Shown: positions 37,039 through 48,604, counted from the first letter of the stretch. The stretch is 55,000 bases of DNA from Paenibacillus sp. FSL K6-1330 (GCF_037976825.1 NZ_CP150269.1:85001-140000), one strand, 5' to 3'. Numbers and translations: made by a program. Notes: generated by a model from the letters alone, not told the origin.

Positions 37039-37710
37039 ATGGCCCGGTTTCATCAACAGTTTTATGTATTTGACGACGCTCGGCCGGTGCCGGTTGTCAT
37101 TCGAAGCTACACGGAAGCGGATTTTGACGAGCTGATCTTCATTCAATCCGAGACGTTCCCGCCCCCATATCCGCCGGAGCAGTGGTGGAACAAGGAGCAG
37201 CTGAATCAGCACGTCACTTTATTCCCTGAGGGCGCTCTGTGCGTTGAAGTGGGCGGGATGCTCGCCGGGTCGATTACCTCGCTCATTGTGGATTACGATC
37301 CATGGGAGCCTGCGCACTCCTGGGCGGAGACCACGGATAACGGGTATATCCGGACCCATAAGCCGGACGGGAATACGCTATACATTGCCGACATTTGTGT
37401 CAGGCCGCGCTTCCGTAAGCTTGGACTCGGCAAATGGTTGATTCAGTCGCTGTATCATGTGACGGTGAATCGGGGACTGGACCGACTGCTTGGCGGCGGA
37501 CGGATGCCCGGCTATCATCGGCATGCCCATGAAATGTCGGCTGCGGAGTATCTGGACGCTGTTGTCCGAGGAGATCTCAAGGATCCGGTGATTACCTTCC
37601 TGCTGCGTTGCGGCCGGACGCCCGTCGGGGTGGCAGCGGAGTATTTGGAGGATGAGGAATCCTGCAATTATGGGGCTCTGATGGAATGGAAGAATCCGTT
37701 TAGAGGATGA
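37039..37710 (+). CDS. GNAT N-acetyltransferase, like the YhcX N-terminal half
   Basis: The 223-residue protein shows a GNAT core with CVRPRFRKLGLGKWLI (acetyl-CoA loop) near residue 118-133, then GGGRMPGYHRHAHEMSAAEYLDAVVRGD and YLEDEESCNYGALMEWKNP. This last part resembles the GRIPGYH...MSAEEYV...LLEWRN pattern I associate with YhcX-type GNAT-nitrilase fusions. It begins 50 bases after the nitrilase gene. The substrate is unknown. Confidence 0.82.
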   Translation: MARFHQQFYVFDDARPVPVVIRSYTEADFDELIFIQSETFPPPYPPEQWWNKEQLNQHVTLFPEGALCVEVGGMLAGSITSLIVDYDPWEPAHSWAETTDNGYIRTHKPDGNTLYIADICVRPRFRKLGLGKWLIQSLYHVTVNRGLDRLLGGGRMPGYHRHAHEMSAAEYLDAVVRGDLKDPVITFLLRCGRTPVGVAAEYLEDEESCNYGALMEWKNPFRG

Positions 37711-37794
37711 AGAAGTTTCGCTTGAACGATAATGAATGGACTTCATATATAAAGATGGATTTTTTTATTACATATATAAGGAGGCTTTTATTTG

Positions 37795-38466
37795 ATGGAA
37801 TATATCCGTATTACAAGCATCGACGATCCTTTGTTCCGCAAAATGCACAATCTGATGAAGGACGTGTTCCCTCCGGAAGAGGTGCTGGAATTCAGCCTAT
37901 GGAAAGAACCGCTGGAGGATCCGGGTATTCGGGTGTTTGTTGCCCTGCATGAGGACGAAGTGGTGGGCACTACGGAATACCGCTATTACGAGGATTGGAA
38001 TGTAGCGATGACCGATTTTACTATTATCGGGCGCGAAGGGCTTGGTATCGGCCGATTCCTGGCACAGCATCGCTTGAAGGATCTGAATGAGCTGGCGGCC
38101 GCAAACGGCAAAGCGTTGTTCGGCATGTTTGCCGAGATCTACGATCCATATCGGGTACAGGACTATGCATTCGGCGGGGTAAAGCCGATGGATCCGTTCG
38201 TTCGCCGCGAGGTGCTGTCGCATCTTGGCTACAAACGCACGGATATCGCCTACGTTCACCCATCCTGGAATAATGATGGCGAAGCGGTGAGCGGGCTCGA
38301 CTTCTGCTTCATGCCGGGCGATGATACTGTCAATGAATTGCCTGCAGAGCTGATCGTGAACTTCCTGAAACGTTACTATTCTGTGCTGCCTGAGAAACCA
38401 CAGGCCTGGAACGACATGGTGGCCAAGCTGGAAACGCAGGAGAAGGTATCCCTGCTCCCGCTGTAA
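37795..38466 (+). CDS. GNAT family protein, second in the operon
   Basis: The 223-residue protein has a GNAT-like core (VVGTTEYRYYEDWNVAMTDFTIIGREGLGIGRFLAQHRLKDL). It is predicted soluble. AAGGAGG lies 10 bases before the ATG at 37795; a TTG at 37792 is seven bases from it and is the alternative start. It is the third gene of the nitrilase-GNAT-GNAT group, followed by a hairpin (38482-38513). The role may be N-acylation of the same substrate, which is inference. Confidence 0.8.
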   Translation: MEYIRITSIDDPLFRKMHNLMKDVFPPEEVLEFSLWKEPLEDPGIRVFVALHEDEVVGTTEYRYYEDWNVAMTDFTIIGREGLGIGRFLAQHRLKDLNELAAANGKALFGMFAEIYDPYRVQDYAFGGVKPMDPFVRREVLSHLGYKRTDIAYVHPSWNNDGEAVSGLDFCFMPGDDTVNELPAELIVNFLKRYYSVLPEKPQAWNDMVAKLETQEKVSLLPL

Positions 38467-38481
38467 CTTATACGATAGCGC

Positions 38482-38513
38482 ATGCCTGATTCGTTACGAA
38501 TCAGGCATATTCT
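38482..38513 (+). terminator. Terminator after the second GNAT gene
   Basis: ATGCCTGATTCG-TTA-CGAATCAGGCAT is perfect. The T run after it is short and broken, so efficiency may be low. Confidence 0.65.
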
Positions 38514-38594
38514 TGTCGGGTTACGCCCACAGCATGTGATATTTTGGTATTCTGATCGTAGAATGACCCTTATATTCAAACATGGAGTGTGTAG

Positions 38595-38687
38595 AGCCAT
38601 GATCCGGCAGCTTATTTTGGCAAGGAAATCACAGAAGTAAGTTATAGTGAATGGCACAAGCAATGGGCCGAGAAATACGGGGATTGA
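38595..38687 (+). pseudogene. Possible gene remnant (30-residue C-terminal fragment)
   Basis: Between an in-frame TAG at 38592 and a TGA at 38685 there are about 30 codons with no start codon. The codon choice is protein-like and the peptide (DPAAYFGKEITEVSYSEW, then HKQWAEKYGD) reads like the end of a real protein. The surrounding 348-base gap (38467-38814) has no complete gene and no clear promoter. It may be the tail of a decayed gene; the family is not recognised. Confidence 0.35.
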
Positions 38688-38814
38688 GGATGCGGTCGGT
38701 TTTCCGGGTAAGCACGTGGATAGGCTTTTTCTTCACATTTGCTAAAATCCTCATTTGAATTGCAAGGCTATACTGGATATAGTAATACAATAGGCAAGGA
38801 AAAGAGGAACATAC

Positions 38815-39240
38815 ATGAACGACCGAAAACAAGTGAGCATCCGTCTTCAAAGCCTTCACGAAGGGGAGAATACGATACAGGAGCTTCCGGCGGAGGCGTT
38901 TATTAAAGGGAATGTCCTGTATGTTCGCTATACAGAACCAGCGCTTGGACCGCATCAAGGGGAGACCCGGGCGATGCTTAAGCTGACGGAGGACGAGCTG
39001 AAATTGATTCGTCACGGCGAGGTGGAGTCCGAGCAGTCGTTTCGGTTAGGCCAGCGATTGCCGGGGTATTACCGCTCCCCGTTCACTTCATTTAATCTCT
39101 CTACGTACACGCAGCGTCTGGAGCTAGCGCTTGAAGGCGTGTCCGGACGAGCGGCTTGGGCGTACGATTTATATGTGTCGGGCGAGTTATCAGGACACTT
39201 TTCTATTAGTTTGACTATTCAGGAGGCACATGAATCATGA
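38815..39240 (+). CDS. ywiB: DUF1934 family protein (YwiB-like)
   Basis: A 141-residue, lipocalin-like beta-barrel protein of unknown function. The order ywiB-argS and the 4-base ATGA overlap with argS match Bacillus, and the sequence shows the family start [14 protein letters not shown] and the [19 protein letters not shown] core. AGAGGA lies about six bases ahead of the ATG. Translational coupling with argS is likely. Confidence 0.9.
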   Translation: MNDRKQVSIRLQSLHEGENTIQELPAEAFIKGNVLYVRYTEPALGPHQGETRAMLKLTEDELKLIRHGEVESEQSFRLGQRLPGYYRSPFTSFNLSTYTQRLELALEGVSGRAAWAYDLYVSGELSGHFSISLTIQEAHES

Positions 39241-40916
39241 CAATGAATCCATTAGATCACATTAACGGGCTGGTTGCAGAAGCGGTGGCTGACGCTGCCG
39301 TTGCTGCAGGACTGGTTTCCCGTGAGGAATTGCCGGGCATAACGCTGGAAGTTCCCAAGGATAAGTCGCATGGCGACTTGGCTACGAACGTAGCGATGCA
39401 GTTGACACGAATCGCCAAGAAGAACCCGCGGCAAATTGCGGAGGCTATCTTGGAACATTTGGATATGGCGAAAGCTTCGATTGAAAAAGCGGAAATAGCC
39501 GGACCCGGATTCATTAACTTTACCTTGGACAAGGGATACCTCTATCCGATCGTTGCATTGGTAGAAGAACAGGGTGACAACTACGGACGGATTGCTACGG
39601 GCGAGGGGCAAAAGGTTCAGATGGAGTTTGTCAGCGCTAATCCCACCGGAAGTCTGCACCTGGGACATGCCCGCGGAGCAGCGGTAGGCGATGCCCTCTG
39701 CAATGTGCTTGATTTTGCAGGATACGAGGTTACGCGCGAATACTATATCAATGATGCTGGCAACCAAGTGGTGAACCTGATTAAATCCCTCGAAGCCCGT
39801 TATTTGCAGGAGCTCGGCCAGGATGCCGAAATGCCGGAAGATGGATACCACGGCGAAGATATCAAAGGGTTTGCCAAAGAGCTTGTAGCTGAGAAGGGCG
39901 AATCTTTGCTGTCCATGGATCCAGGCGAGAGAACGGCATTCCTTCGTCAGTTCGGACTTGAGAAGGAACTGGATAAAATCAAACGCGATTTGAATCGATT
40001 CCGCGTTCATTTTGACGAATGGTTTAGTGAGACATCCCTGTACGAGAATGGACTTGTGGAGAAATCCCTGGAAGAGCTGAAATCGAAGGGCGAAGCTTAT
40101 GAGAAGGATGGGGCAACCTGGCTTCGTACAACTGACTATGGGGACGACAAAGACCGCGTCCTCGTGAAGAATGACGGAACCTATACTTACCTGACGCCGG
40201 ATATTGCATACCACCGCAATAAATACGAGCGCGGCTATGACAAGATTCTTAATATTTGGGGAGCCGATCACCATGGTTATATTCCACGGATGAGGGCTGC
40301 TATGGAGGCACTCGGCAATGATCCGGACAAATTAATTGTATTGATCGCCCAGATGGTCAGTCTGTTCCAGGATGGCGAGAAGGTGAAAATGTCCAAGCGT
40401 ACCGGTAAAGCGGTCACGATGGAAGATCTGATGGATGAAGTCGGCGTGGACGCAATCCGCTATTTCTTCACCATGCGCAGCATGGACTCCCACCTGGATT
40501 TCGATATGGATCTGGCGGTGTCTACGTCCAATGAGAATCCGGTCTTCTATGTTCAGTATGCCCACGCACGTATTTGCAGCGTATTCCGCCAAGCGGAGGA
40601 GCAAGGCGTTAACCTCCTGCCGCTTTCCGAAGCGAACCTGAGCGTTCTTACAACCGAGCATGAGTACGACATTTTGCGCAAAATAGGAGAGCTCCCGCAG
40701 GAAGTGTCGCTTGCTGCTGAGAACTATGCTCCGCACCGACTCATTCGGTATGTATATGAGCTGGCTTCCTTGTTCCACAGCTACTATCGAGCCGAGCGCG
40801 TGATTACGGAGGATGCGGATCAAACGCAGGCTCGCCTGGCTTTGCTTCGAGCTGTTCGTGCGGTCATCGCTAACGTGCTTCGCCTGATGGGCGTATCGGC
40901 GCCGGAACGGATGTAA
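39237..40916 (+). CDS. argS: Arginyl-tRNA synthetase
   Basis: Charges tRNA-Arg with arginine. The 559-residue class I enzyme has the N-terminal Add-1 domain (about 1-100), HLGHARG as the HIGH motif within [21 protein letters not shown] as KMSKS, and a C-terminal anticodon-binding DALR domain with [13 protein letters not shown]. The ATG at 39237 overlaps the stop of ywiB; a second ATG six bases on is possible. A terminator follows at 40941. Confidence 0.97.
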   Translation: MTMNPLDHINGLVAEAVADAAVAAGLVSREELPGITLEVPKDKSHGDLATNVAMQLTRIAKKNPRQIAEAILEHLDMAKASIEKAEIAGPGFINFTLDKGYLYPIVALVEEQGDNYGRIATGEGQKVQMEFVSANPTGSLHLGHARGAAVGDALCNVLDFAGYEVTREYYINDAGNQVVNLIKSLEARYLQELGQDAEMPEDGYHGEDIKGFAKELVAEKGESLLSMDPGERTAFLRQFGLEKELDKIKRDLNRFRVHFDEWFSETSLYENGLVEKSLEELKSKGEAYEKDGATWLRTTDYGDDKDRVLVKNDGTYTYLTPDIAYHRNKYERGYDKILNIWGADHHGYIPRMRAAMEALGNDPDKLIVLIAQMVSLFQDGEKVKMSKRTGKAVTMEDLMDEVGVDAIRYFFTMRSMDSHLDFDMDLAVSTSNENPVFYVQYAHARICSVFRQAEEQGVNLLPLSEANLSVLTTEHEYDILRKIGELPQEVSLAAENYAPHRLIRYVYELASLFHSYYRAERVITEDADQTQARLALLRAVRAVIANVLRLMGVSAPERM

Positions 40917-40940
40917 TGGATTTTTGCTTTAATATGTGAC

Positions 40941-40976
40941 AACAGCCGTCTTTCCGAGGAAAGGCGGCTGTTTTTA
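40941..40976 (+). terminator. Terminator after argS
   Basis: AACAGCCG...TTTCC pairs with GGAAA...CGGCTGTT, followed by TTTTT. Confidence 0.85.
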
Positions 40977-41018
40977 ATTTGTAAACGGACATTCTTTTAT
41001 AGTTGTTGAAGAATCAGT

Positions 41019-42167
41019 TTATAATTTCATGCCCTCGCGCAAAAATTTCAAGGCATTTACCTCTCCATCGGAGGCGCTGTGTCCTTTTTTGAGCTTAAGG
41101 GGAGAGGAGGTGCGTCGCAGCAGGGCCTTAAGGGTAGCCGTTTTTTTCAGGTCGGGCTTCTGCGCAAGCAGTAGGGCAATCGCTCCGCTGACGTGGGAAG
41201 TCGCCATGGAGGTGCCACTCATCTCGTGGTATTTTCCTTGCAGCCACGCGGACACGATTTTATCTCCAGGTGCATAAATATCGACAAATTGTCCACGATT
41301 GCTAAAGGAAGGGATTTTCCGGTTGCGGTCGGTAGCTCCGACGGATATGGTTTGAGGATAACGGGCAGGATAGTCCGCGGTACGGCGCTTACCGTCATTG
41401 CCGGAGGAGGCTACAATAATGACGCCTGCTTGGTTGGCCTTGCCTACAATATCCAGCAGCGTACGGCTTCGGGTCTGCATACCGAAACTCATATTAATGA
41501 TATCGATCTCGGACCGCACGCACCAGTCGATGGCCAGAATGATGTCCGACACAAAGGCGGATCCGTTATGATCAAAGGCTTTGACTGGATACACTACAGA
41601 TCTTGGAGCAACGCCAATCATTCCCTGCGTGCTGTTCGCAGCAGCGATGGTACCCGAAATATGTGTTCCGTGCCCATTGTCATCATATGGCGGTAGGTTT
41701 CGGTGGACGAGGTTAACCCCTCGAGTCAGCGAATACTTCAGATCGGGGTGAGCGAAATCCACCCCCGTGTCGATAACGGCAATCTTCATGCGGTGTCCTG
41801 TCGAGACCGACCAGGCTTGAGGGGCTTTGATTTGCTTGATACCCCATGGGATCCCGGTTAACGTTCCAATTGTCCCCTGTATGGCATGGATATGAACCTG
41901 TTCATCCTCTTCAACCATCAGTTCATTCTGAAACTCCGACTCAAACTTCGCGGTTTGGGGAGCTGGAGCGATGATGGTGCGGGTAAGCGGCGAATAGCTG
42001 ACCGAACTCGGAAAACGCCTTTTCCCGACAAGTCGATTCCATTCGCGGATACATTCCTGGTACAGCTTAGGGTCATGAAACGTAAGGAGCCGCCGGTTCA
42101 TTTCCCGGACGTTCCGCATAGGGTTCGTCTCTGTAAGTAGTGATTGCATGATCCGGGTGTAATCCAT
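41019..42167 (-). CDS. S8 family (subtilisin-like) serine protease without signal peptide
   Basis: A subtilase with the triad D133 in VIDTGVD, H166 in NGHGTH and S320 in SGTSMA. The 382-residue protein has no N-terminal hydrophobic segment, so it is probably cytoplasmic, of the intracellular serine protease type, or exported by another route. A prodomain-like region covers about residues 1-110. The ATG at 42167 is ten bases from GGGAG; the TTG at 42176 is too close to that site. It is a single gene on the minus strand between argS and rpoE. Confidence 0.9.
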   Translation of the reverse strand: MDYTRIMQSLLTETNPMRNVREMNRRLLTFHDPKLYQECIREWNRLVGKRRFPSSVSYSPLTRTIIAPAPQTAKFESEFQNELMVEEDEQVHIHAIQGTIGTLTGIPWGIKQIKAPQAWSVSTGHRMKIAVIDTGVDFAHPDLKYSLTRGVNLVHRNLPPYDDNGHGTHISGTIAAANSTQGMIGVAPRSVVYPVKAFDHNGSAFVSDIILAIDWCVRSEIDIINMSFGMQTRSRTLLDIVGKANQAGVIIVASSGNDGKRRTADYPARYPQTISVGATDRNRKIPSFSNRGQFVDIYAPGDKIVSAWLQGKYHEMSGTSMATSHVSGAIALLLAQKPDLKKTATLKALLRRTSSPLKLKKGHSASDGEVNALKFLREGMKL

Positions 42168-42275
42168 ATGTGGCAATCTCCCTTCCCGATGAACCGTTGC
42201 TTCAGTATTGTATGAACCGGGGAGAGTGCCCGAATGGGATGTTGCCCTTTTTCCGGGAAATAGGCCCTGTTTACC

Positions 42276-42304
42276 GTGTCAAAGCAGCAGGGCTAACATA
42301 AGAT
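42276..42304 (+). promoter_or_regulatory. Possible promoter of the rpoE leader transcript
   Basis: GTGTCA at 42276 and TAAGAT at 42299 are 17 bases apart. Transcription would begin next to the first hairpin of the structured RNA at 42310. Confidence 0.45.
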
Positions 42305-42307
42305 ACA

Positions 42308-42404
42308 TGAAGAGAACATCAAGGTTCTCTTATCTAATCCCGTAAGGAGTCGATCCTTGGGGCGGGTACAGTCAGAAGACGGGGACAATTGTCTCCGTCT
42401 TTTT
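42308..42404 (+). ncRNA. Candidate three-hairpin small RNA or rpoE leader
   Basis: Three consecutive stems in about 97 bases: AAGAGAAC/GTTCTCTT (42310-42331); CCCG-AAGGA/TCCTT-CGGG (about 42339-42366); and AGACGG-GGACAATTGTCT-CCGTCT followed by TTTT (42377-42404), which looks like a terminator. No reading frame of note exists in this 367-base gap. It could be an independent RNA or an attenuator for rpoE. Confidence 0.55.
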
Positions 42405-42534
42405 CCTTTTTGGTATCTGATGGGTAATGGTGCATAAAAACTTGATTTTTATTTCCAAATAGGTTTTACTTAGTTTTGATAATGGATATGTTGAGGGTAT
42501 AACGTGAAGATTGTGTGAGAGGAAGTGTGCGTTA

Positions 42535-43101
42535 GTGAGTAATCCGCTCAATTTAAAGATCGATCCGGAGAAGATTCAGGAAATCCCAATGGTTGACCTG
42601 GCTTTTATGGTTCTGAAGGCGGCGAATACGCCGTATTATTACCGTGACCTTATGAATGAGGTGGCCAAGCTTCGTGGCTTTACGGAAAAGGAAATTAACG
42701 AAACGATTGCCCAGTTATATACCGAGATCAATATAGACGGACGTTTCGCATGTGTAGGAACGAATCTGTGGGGACTAAAGCGCTGGTATCCGCTGGAGAA
42801 GTCCGAAGATCCGATTGCGAACGCCAAGCGTCCGCGGATCATCAACGATGAAGATGATGATGACGATGACTTCACCGATGAAGAGGAGACTTACAGCGGT
42901 GACGATGCCGAGGAGGATTTCGACAGCATCGATGACGAAGATGATGATCACGATGATCTCTTCCCGGATGATGACGATGCCGAGGACGATGTAGACGAAG
43001 AGGTTGTTCTGGATGATGACGAATTGGATGACGAGGATTCGGAATCCGAAGAGGAAGATGATCTGGAAGAGGAAGCCTTTGAGGAAGACGATAAGGATTA
43101 A
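42535..43101 (+). CDS. rpoE: RNA polymerase delta subunit
   Basis: A Gram-positive RNA polymerase subunit that aids recycling and promoter selectivity. The 188-residue protein has an N-terminal folded HARE-HTH-like domain (residues about 1-90, including NEVAKLRGFTEKEINETIAQLYTEINIDGRF and WGLKRWYP). A C-terminal tail of nearly pure Asp and Glu (about 105-188) follows, typical of the subunit. The GTG at 42535 (MSNPL) is preferred over the frame start at 42511; the ribosome site is a weak GAGG about 12 bases upstream. pyrG follows after a 641-base gap. Confidence 0.94.
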   Translation: MSNPLNLKIDPEKIQEIPMVDLAFMVLKAANTPYYYRDLMNEVAKLRGFTEKEINETIAQLYTEINIDGRFACVGTNLWGLKRWYPLEKSEDPIANAKRPRIINDEDDDDDDFTDEEETYSGDDAEEDFDSIDDEDDDHDDLFPDDDDAEDDVDEEVVLDDDELDDEDSESEEEDDLEEEAFEEDDKD

Positions 43102-43127
43102 TCCGTCATACAGCAGGGTCTTTAGGA

Positions 43128-43214
43128 CTTGTCTGCGCTGATAATGACTGTGTTTTACAGTGTCAGCCAATTGGGCAATTTTGAGGTTGCTTCTTCTCTT
43201 GACAAGCAGACAAG
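43128..43214 (+). other. Inverted repeat enclosing a hairpin, downstream of rpoE
   Basis: CTTGTCTGC (43128-43136) and GCAGACAAG (43206-43214) are a perfect 9-bp pair. Between them ACTGT-GTTTT-ACAGT forms an inner hairpin. It lies before the rpoE terminator. Confidence 0.4.
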
Positions 43215-43270
43215 GCACAGAGTAAACTATTGCTTGGGCTTATGATTGTGGATTAAATATGTTTAATATA

Positions 43271-43307
43271 AAAGTGCCCCGTTATTTTTTCGGGGTCACT
43301 TTTTTTG
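43271..43307 (+). terminator. Terminator after rpoE
   Basis: AAAGTG-CCCCG and CGGGG-CACTTT pair around an AT-rich loop and are followed by seven T. Confidence 0.85.
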
Positions 43308-45344
<2,037 letters not shown>

Positions 45345-45350
45345 TGGGAA

Positions 45351-45377
45351 GAGCCTCTTTTGCAGAGGCTCTTTTTT
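45351..45377 (+). terminator. Terminator after pyrG
   Basis: GAGCCTCT-TTTGC-AGAGGCTC with six T. Confidence 0.92.
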
Positions 45378-45500
45378 GCGTATAAAGCCGTTGTCATAAC
45401 TGTGGACAGGGTAAGCTGACGTTCAGATCGGATGTCCAGAGCTGTCGCTTTCGGATACAACAAATTCATACATCTTTTTTTCTTAGTTTTTTTAGGACAG

Positions 45501-45529
45501 GAAGGAATTCGACATCTACAAGCGAATAC
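45501..45529 (+). promoter_or_regulatory. Sigma-H promoter of spo0F with overlapping Spo0A box
   Basis: GAAGGAATT at 45501-45509 and AGCGAATAC at 45521-45529 are 11 bases apart and match the sigma-H consensus RNAGGAWWW-N11-12-RNNGAATWW except at the last base. TTCGACA at 45508-45514 is the reverse complement of the Spo0A box TGTCGAA and overlaps the -35/spacer. In B. subtilis spo0F is also driven by sigma-H and Spo0A. Confidence 0.75.
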
Positions 45530-45616
45530 AAATAATGGTCGGTTTATGGGAAAGTTAGGAACTTTCGAGTTTGCATATACTCATTGTACGATTTAAGTAT
45601 CGGGGAGGTTGAAGGG

Positions 45617-46009
45617 ATGAGCAAAGAAAGCAAACACAAAGTGCTGATTGTGGATGACCAGAATGGTATCCGCATCTTGCTTGTAGAAGTGTTCAGCAGT
45701 GAAGGATATGAGACGTTTCAAGCGGCGAATGGCAAGGCTGCACTTGAAATTGTGAAGACGCATACCCCGGATTTGGTGCTGCTGGATATGAAAATTCCTG
45801 GAATGGACGGGCTTGAGATTTTGAAGCATATTAAACAGATGAATCCGGACATTAAGGTGATCATGATGACTGCCTATGGAGAGCTTGACATGATCAAGGA
45901 AGCAACCGATCTTGGTGCGTTGATGCATTTTACCAAACCCTTTGATATTGATGAGATGCGGCAAGCCGTCAATATGCAGCTGAAAGGGACCGCCAATAAT
46001 ATCGGTTGA
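45617..46009 (+). CDS. spo0F: Sporulation phosphorelay response regulator Spo0F
   Basis: Receives phosphate from sensor kinases and passes it to Spo0B. The 130-residue protein is a single receiver domain with no output domain: acidic pocket VDDQNG, phospho-acceptor D57 in [17 protein letters not shown] with the switch Thr, and the conserved Lys in FTKPFD. The frame opens at 45584; GGGAGG eight bases before the ATG at 45617 decides the start. A terminator follows. Confidence 0.95.
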   Translation: MSKESKHKVLIVDDQNGIRILLVEVFSSEGYETFQAANGKAALEIVKTHTPDLVLLDMKIPGMDGLEILKHIKQMNPDIKVIMMTAYGELDMIKEATDLGALMHFTKPFDIDEMRQAVNMQLKGTANNIG

Positions 46010-46014
46010 ATGAT

Positions 46015-46047
46015 GAATTCTGCTCAAAGGGCGGAATTCTTTTTTTT
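46015..46047 (+). terminator. Terminator after spo0F
   Basis: GAATTC pairs with GAATTC around a GC-containing loop, followed by eight T. Confidence 0.75.
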
Positions 46048-46090
46048 GTCAGAATGTGAGGTCCTTCGCAGCATTTTAGGAAATGCTTGT

Positions 46091-46119
46091 TTAGTATTTA
46101 TGACGCGATGTGGTATAAT
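46091..46119 (+). promoter_or_regulatory. Promoter of fba
   Basis: TTAGTA and a perfect TATAAT are 17 bases apart. Confidence 0.55.
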
Positions 46120-46183
46120 AAGTCCGTGTGTTATATCGGCTAAAAACCATAGACAAACTAAGCATCTATAGGAGGATGAAACC

Positions 46184-47038
46184 ATGCCATTAGTATCAAT
46201 GACAGACATGCTGAACAAAGCACTTGAAGGTAAATATGCTGTTGGTCAATACAACATCAATAACCTGGAGTGGACATATGCGATTCTTGAAGCGGCTGAG
46301 CAAGAGAAATCACCAGTAATTCTTGGTGTTTCCGAAGGCGCAGCTCGTTATATGGGTGGATTCAGCACCGTCGTACACATGGTAAAAGGTTTGATGGAGG
46401 ACCTGAAAGTGACAGTTCCTGTTGCCATTCACCTTGACCACGGTTCAAGTGTTGAGAAATGTAAAGAAGCAATCGATGCAGGATTCACTTCGGTTATGAT
46501 CGATGATTCCCACAGCCCGATTGAGACGAATATTGCAACAACGAAACAAGTCGTTGAGTATGCTCATGCCAAAGGCGTTTCCGTTGAAGCTGAAGTCGGC
46601 ATGGTCGGTGGACAAGAAGATGACGTCATCGGTGATGTAATGTACGCGAAGCTGGACGATTGCGTGCGCATCGTGAACGAGACAGGCATCGACACATTGG
46701 CGCCTGCACTTGGTTCTGTTCATGGTCCTTACAAAGGCGAACCAAACCTTGGTTTCAAAGAGATGGAAGAGATTCGCAATGCTGTGAAACTTCCGTTGGT
46801 GCTTCATGGTGGTACAGGCATCCCGACGCATGACATCAAGAAAGCTATCTCCTTGGGTACTTCCAAAATCAACGTGAACACCGAGAACCAAATTTCTTTC
46901 TCTAAAGTTGTTCGTGAAGTGCTTGCTGCTAAACCAGAAGCTTACGATCCACGCACATTCCTGAAACCAGGCCGTGAGGCAATCAAGGAAACTGTGGTTG
47001 GCAAAATCCGTGAGTTTGGTTCCAACAATCAAGCCTAA
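46184..47038 (+). CDS. fba: Class II fructose-1,6-bisphosphate aldolase
   Basis: Cleaves fructose-1,6-bisphosphate in glycolysis and makes it in gluconeogenesis, using zinc. The 284-residue protein has the class II zinc signatures HLDHGSS near residue 83-89, [13 protein letters not shown], and LHGGTGI. AGGAGG lies ahead of the ATG. It follows spo0F and is followed by a palindromic terminator and murA, as in Bacillus (there a transaldolase gene lies between). Confidence 0.96.
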   Translation: MPLVSMTDMLNKALEGKYAVGQYNINNLEWTYAILEAAEQEKSPVILGVSEGAARYMGGFSTVVHMVKGLMEDLKVTVPVAIHLDHGSSVEKCKEAIDAGFTSVMIDDSHSPIETNIATTKQVVEYAHAKGVSVEAEVGMVGGQEDDVIGDVMYAKLDDCVRIVNETGIDTLAPALGSVHGPYKGEPNLGFKEMEEIRNAVKLPLVLHGGTGIPTHDIKKAISLGTSKINVNTENQISFSKVVREVLAAKPEAYDPRTFLKPGREAIKETVVGKIREFGSNNQA

Positions 47039-47120
47039 TAAAGTCGCTTGTAGTCTAGTGGCCACAACATGATGATTGGAATCACCTAAGATATTTAGGC
47101 TGTCTTATGCTGTAGTATAC

Positions 47121-47167
47121 AATGAAATGGAAAGCACACCGCATAGCCGGTGTTTTTCCATTTCATT
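47121..47167. terminator. Large palindromic terminator after fba
   Basis: AATGAAATGGAAA...ACACCG pairs with CGGTGT...TTTCCATTTCATT; the stem is nearly perfect over 19 bp and contains the T run. Confidence 0.75.
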
Positions 47168-47261
47168 TATTAAGTATCAAAAGTACAAGCGGGTTGTGAG
47201 CTTCACAACCGGATAATCGAGAACAAAAAAGAACGCAAAATGCGGTCTGTCATCCTTTAGG

Positions 47262-47283
47262 AACGTCGATAAGACGTTTTTCT
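47262..47283 (+). terminator. Small hairpin with T run in the murA leader
   Basis: AACGTC-GATAA-GACGTT followed by TTTT, 62 bases before murA. CGCA-AAA-TGCG precedes it. It may be a leftover terminator or a leader attenuator. The rest of the 306-base gap is empty. Confidence 0.45.
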
Positions 47284-47344
47284 TGTATGACGGCCATCAG
47301 AACCATTTCCGGCTGCGAAGTGATGTAGGGGGACCCGAAAGCTT

Positions 47345-48604
47345 ATGGAAAAATTGATGATCAGCGGTGGACGCCCACTGCGAGGTACTGTAACAATCAG
47401 TGGTGCCAAAAACAGTGCTATTGCGTTAATTCCCGCCGCAATCCTGGCGGAATCGGAAGTCGTACTTGATAATTTGCCGCTTCTCAGCGATGTGGCTGTA
47501 TATGCTGAGATTTTGGAAGAATTGGGCGGGCAAGTTTCATGGGAAGGCAATCAGATGAGAATTGACCCTTCTGATATCAAATCTATTCCGATGCCTAACG
47601 GACCCGTTAAGAAACTGCGCGCGTCCTACTATATGATGGGCGCCATGCTTGGAAGATTTAAAGAAGCCGTGATCGGCCTGCCGGGCGGCTGTAATTTTGA
47701 ACCTCGTCCCATCGATCAGCACATCAAGGGCTTTGAAGCGCTTGGCGCAACCGTCACCAATGAACACGGTTCGATTCATCTGCATGCCAAAGAGCTGCGG
47801 GGCGCGAAGATCTATCTGGATGTGAGCAGTGTTGGTGCAACGATTAATATTATGCTGGCGGCTGCTAAGGCCAAAGGCTCCACAATTATTGAAAATGCGG
47901 CGAAAGAGCCTGAAATTATAGATGTTGCAACACTTTTGAATTCCATGGGAGCTGTCATTAAGGGCGCCGGAACGGAAACGATCCGGATCGAAGGCGTAAC
48001 CGAGATGCATGGCTGCCGACATTCCATTATTCCAGACCGGATTCAGGCCGGTACATATATGATTGCTGCCGCAGCTACACGCGGCGATGTTCTGATTGAC
48101 AATGTCATCCCGAAACATCTTGAAGCCCTTACGGCCAAGCTGATCGAGATGGGTGTTGGTATTGAGGAGCTGGACGAAAGCATTCGCGTGATCGGTAAGG
48201 ATCGATACCAGCATGTGGACGTTAAGGCGCTTATATATCCTGGATTTGCAACGGATTTGCAATCACCGATGACCAGCCTGCTTACGCAAGCGGAAGGCGT
48301 CAGTGTCCTTAGTGATTTTGTATATAGTAACCGATTTAAACATGTTCCGGAGTTAGTTCGCATGGGCGCCAAAATCCGCGTGGAGGGACGCTCTGCTATT
48401 ATAGAAGGTGGTCCGCTGAACGCAGCCAAAGTCAAGGCGACCGACCTGCGCGCAGGCGCGGCTCTTGTCATTGCTGGACTAACCGTACCCGAAGGGGTAA
48501 CGGAGGTAAGTGGTGTAGAATTCATTGACCGCGGCTATGACCATCTGGTATCCAATCTGCGTATGCTGGGTGCCGACGTATGGCGTGAAACTGAGGAAGA
48601 ATGA
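47345..48604 (+). CDS. murA: UDP-N-acetylglucosamine 1-carboxyvinyltransferase (MurZ position)
   Basis: Transfers enolpyruvate from PEP to UDP-GlcNAc, the first step of peptidoglycan precursor synthesis. The 419-residue EPSP-synthase-like enzyme has the Lys-Asn pair in SGAKNSA and the catalytic C116 in [14 protein letters not shown], the fosfomycin target. Its position between fba and rho corresponds to murZ (murAB), the second MurA copy of Bacilli; another copy probably exists elsewhere. The ribosome site (AGGGGG) is somewhat far, about 12 bases, from the ATG. Confidence 0.94.
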   Translation: MEKLMISGGRPLRGTVTISGAKNSAIALIPAAILAESEVVLDNLPLLSDVAVYAEILEELGGQVSWEGNQMRIDPSDIKSIPMPNGPVKKLRASYYMMGAMLGRFKEAVIGLPGGCNFEPRPIDQHIKGFEALGATVTNEHGSIHLHAKELRGAKIYLDVSSVGATINIMLAAAKAKGSTIIENAAKEPEIIDVATLLNSMGAVIKGAGTETIRIEGVTEMHGCRHSIIPDRIQAGTYMIAAAATRGDVLIDNVIPKHLEALTAKLIEMGVGIEELDESIRVIGKDRYQHVDVKALIYPGFATDLQSPMTSLLTQAEGVSVLSDFVYSNRFKHVPELVRMGAKIRVEGRSAIIEGGPLNAAKVKATDLRAGAALVIAGLTVPEGVTEVSGVEFIDRGYDHLVSNLRMLGADVWRETEEE

